Below are positions 5,614-7,519 of a DNA stretch of 7,519 nt, in pieces. The first letter of the stretch is position 1. The number at the start of each line of letters is the position of its first letter. A model generated the notes under the pieces. That model ran no database searches. It was not told the DNA's origin and worked only from the letters and a program-made list of their open reading frames with translations. Where the stretch lies: NCBI GenBank assembly GCA_003154635.1, contig PMDX01000336.1, positions 142 to 7,660 on the forward strand. The letters run 5' to 3'. The DNA is from Actinomycetota bacterium. GTDB taxonomy: Bacteria; Actinomycetota; Geothermincolia; Fen-727; Anoxymicrobiaceae. Both the position numbers and the translations under genes were made by a program.

Positions 5614-6433
5614 CGGTGGGGTAGGAGCCAAGGAGTTTGAGCTCGCGGAGCTTTCCTACGAGTGAGCCTATCGCTCCAGCCACCTCGGGATCATCGAAGT
5701 GTCCCATTATGTCTATGAAGAAATAATACTCGCCCATCACCTTTTTTGTCGGGCGGCTTTCGATTTTTGTAAGGTTGACGCCGCGCGATGCGAACTCCTG
5801 GAGCATCTCGAGAAGGCTGCCAGGATGGTTTGCACGGATGAAGCAGACTATCGACGTCTTGTCGTTTCCGGTTCGGGCTGCTTTTTTCTTTCCGACTACC
5901 ACGAACCTTGTCTGGTTTATCGGGTAGTCGGCGACATCGCTCGCCAGGACCTCCAACCCGTATATCTTAGCGGCCAACTCGGTCGCAATAGCTGCCAGTG
6001 GCTCGCTCGACTGGGATACCGTGAGCGCCGCTTCGGCAGTGCTGTTTGCCGCCCGGACCGGAACGTTCGGGAACCAGCGAGAGAGGAAGTTGCGGCACTG
6101 GGCTGTCGCCTGTGGATGAGATACTACGGCGGTGACGTCCTCGCGCGCGACTCCGGGTCGGGCCATGAGCTGCTGGCTGACCTCGTACGTTATCTCGCGC
6201 TCTATGACCAGGTCCGTCTCGAACGCAAGCGTGTCGAGGGTTACGTTGACCGAGCCTTCGATGGAATTCTCGATGGGAACCATGCCACTGTCCACTTCAC
6301 CCGACTGGGCGGCTTGAAGCACCTCGGGTATCGTGGCATAAGGGATTTCCTCGTCGAACTGCCCGTGAAGGTAGGCCTCGAGGGCCTCCTGGGCGAACGT
6401 CCCTCTCGGGCCGAGGTACCCTATTTTCGGCAC
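5609..6433 (-). CDS. pheA: Prephenate dehydratase
   Basis: Cytoplasmic enzyme of 274 residues that decarboxylates and dehydrates prephenate to phenylpyruvate, the committed step to phenylalanine. It is monofunctional: there is no chorismate mutase domain at the N-terminus. The catalytic domain (1-180) has GYLGPRGTFAQEA, PIENSIEGSV (53-62), SHPQA (105-109) and the key TRF motif (175-177). The ACT domain (about 192-270) has GSLLEML and ESRP (225-228), the phenylalanine-binding elements, so feedback inhibition by phenylalanine is expected. The start is GTG, with GAGGGG 9 nt upstream inside the end of the DUF4446 gene. Only 2 bp separate the two genes, so translation is probably coupled. The stop codon lies within the REP-like element, but the C-terminus LLGSYP is normal for the family, so the protein is intact. 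Confidence 0.97.
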   Translation of the reverse strand: MPKIGYLGPRGTFAQEALEAYLHGQFDEEIPYATIPEVLQAAQSGEVDSGMVPIENSIEGSVNVTLDTLAFETDLVIEREITYEVSQQLMARPGVAREDVTAVVSHPQATAQCRNFLSRWFPNVPVRAANSTAEAALTVSQSSEPLAAIATELAAKIYGLEVLASDVADYPINQTRFVVVGKKKAARTGNDKTSIVCFIRANHPGSLLEMLQEFASRGVNLTKIESRPTKKVMGEYYFFIDIMGHFDDPEVAGAIGSLVGKLRELKLLGSYPTA

Positions 6434-6435
6434 TC

Positions 6436-7467
6436 CTACTCGCCCCTCGGCTCCCTGTTGCGAAGCCGCTCGACCGGGGTATCCAACCCGCGCGGTCGTG
6501 AAGCCGCCGGACGTCGCGGTGCCTGCTTCTCGGGCGTACTGTCCGCTCGGCGCTCGGGAGGTGGCTCGTCCATCAGTTCGGACACCAGGTCTATCGGCGG
6601 ACCCGTGCGCTCCAGGGGCTCCTGTTCGAGCTCCGGCTCGCGCTTCCGCTCCTGGCGCCCGTCCTGCGGCGGACCGACATGCTTTACTCTGCCGGGTCCG
6701 CGGCGCTGATAGGTCTCGCGCGGCGCGGGTCGCGGGCGCGGCTGTGGTGCTGAGGCTTCTTCGGGGGCACGCCCTTCGTTTCGTTCTTCCGCGTACTCGT
6801 CTTCACGGGACTGCGCTCTCCTCGCGTTTTGCGTGCGCTCGGAGCCTGATTGGGCGCGGGCATTCTCTGTTCGCCCCTGAGGGCCACCCGTACGCTGCGC
6901 ATACTCGCGGTCGTGGAACAATCTAAGATTTGCCATGCGCTCTTCATGCTCGCGGTCGCGCGCCTCCACCGGCAGGGCACCCAGCTCTTTGCTTTGCATC
7001 GCAAGGCGAATGGCTTCTTTTTCTTCGGGAGAAAGCTCGTATGACGAACCGCGTTCGACCACGGGTTTCGAATAAGTCCTGGACTCGTTACGCCCGTAAA
7101 TCGAGCTGAGGGCGAGCCCGTTGCCCCTGTCGTCGAGCAGCGCTACGGCGAAGCTCAACAGCCCACCGAGATCGCGAAACGCGTCGAATCGTACGACCCC
7201 GATATGCTGAACCGCGCCTGCCATGCGCCTCAGCACCTGTGCGTACTGCTCGGAGAGCATCTCGACCTCATATAGCAGATGCTCGACCTGCGAGATATTG
7301 TCTCCGACTATCTCGACGAAGTTCTGGCCCTGCGTGTCACGCACCAGCAGTTCACAGTCGGCCTCGAGCCTTCGAGTACGCCAGAAAAGATAGACGATTA
7401 GCACTACGGCCACCACAAGGACCGCTCCGAGCACTATCACAATCGGCGTTATGTTGCTTTGAATCAT
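6436..7467 (-). CDS. DUF4446 membrane protein with long disordered C-terminal tail
   Basis: A 343-residue protein of unknown function. Layout: one N-terminal membrane segment (about 7-29), a probable coiled coil (about 44-83), then the DUF4446 core (about 87-158) with HIGVVRFDAFRDLGG, LSFAVALLDDRGNG, SSIYGRNESRTYSKPV and LSPEEKEAIRLA. As I recall, ordinary members end soon after this point, at about 150-170 residues. Here a tail of about 180 residues follows, rich in Arg, Glu, Pro and Gln and probably disordered, with a near-repeat (RTENARAQS / RTQNARRAQS) and one hydrophobic island IDLVSELMD (292-300). The start at 7467 has AGAGGG 9 nt upstream; an in-frame GTG at the window edge has no checkable context. 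In Firmicutes this family often lies near parB and serS, so parA/parB may lie just beyond the right border. That is inference. Confidence 0.85.
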   Translation of the reverse strand: MIQSNITPIVIVLGAVLVVAVVLIVYLFWRTRRLEADCELLVRDTQGQNFVEIVGDNISQVEHLLYEVEMLSEQYAQVLRRMAGAVQHIGVVRFDAFRDLGGLLSFAVALLDDRGNGLALSSIYGRNESRTYSKPVVERGSSYELSPEEKEAIRLAMQSKELGALPVEARDREHEERMANLRLFHDREYAQRTGGPQGRTENARAQSGSERTQNARRAQSREDEYAEERNEGRAPEEASAPQPRPRPAPRETYQRRGPGRVKHVGPPQDGRQERKREPELEQEPLERTGPPIDLVSELMDEPPPERRADSTPEKQAPRRPAASRPRGLDTPVERLRNREPRGE

Positions 7468-7519
7468 GGATTGGAGCCCTCTTGGTCTTTGGCTTTTCTC
7501 TGCGCACCCAACCAGCACG

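Noticed and set aside
5699..6709. Long plus-strand open frame of about 336 codons opposite pheA and the DUF4446 gene
   Set aside because: It spans the antisense of two real genes, including the low-complexity tail, has an Arg/Ser/Gly-rich end and shows no domain.

Overview
The window looks like a high-GC genome segment from an anaerobic, Gram-positive-type bacterium. A deep-branching anaerobic actinobacterium or a clostridial relative is my best guess. The reasons are a membrane-anchored sortase, a DUF4446 protein (a family I know mainly from Firmicutes and anaerobic Actinobacteria), several oxygen-sensitive-looking Fe-S proteins, strong purine-rich ribosome binding sites and a GTG start. The sequence alone does not settle the taxonomy.

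Left edge, minus strand: a tRNA-Ser(UGA), cut at its 3' end by the window border. A plus-strand block from about 300 to 4158 follows, containing (i) a heterodisulfide-reductase-like Fe-S protein with two cubane motifs and a CCG-type domain, (ii) a sortase, (iii) a 78-residue soluble cytochrome b5-like protein, (iv) a MarR-family repressor and (v) a wHTH/poly-cysteine/2x[4Fe-4S] protein. The last two look like an operon. A 28-bp near-palindrome sits just before the repressor and is probably its operator. Between genes (i) and (ii), on the opposite strand, lies the C-terminal remnant of a histidine kinase ATPase domain, so this stretch has been rearranged.

Right half, minus strand (7467 down to 4204): DUF4446 membrane protein, then pheA (prephenate dehydratase), then serS (seryl-tRNA synthetase). 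The first two genes are only 2 bp apart. The gap between pheA and serS holds a palindrome-rich, REP-like element that overlaps the pheA stop codon. The DUF4446 protein carries an unusual charged, Pro/Arg/Glu-rich tail of about 180 residues.

How the genes may work together: serS and the tRNA-Ser lie on the same strand and serve serine decoding, but the five-gene plus-strand block separates them. In that block the two Fe-S proteins, the b5-type haem protein and the MarR repressor suggest an anaerobic electron-transfer function under ligand control. No substrate can be read from the sequence. I see no defence, CRISPR or phage system and no complete mobile element.
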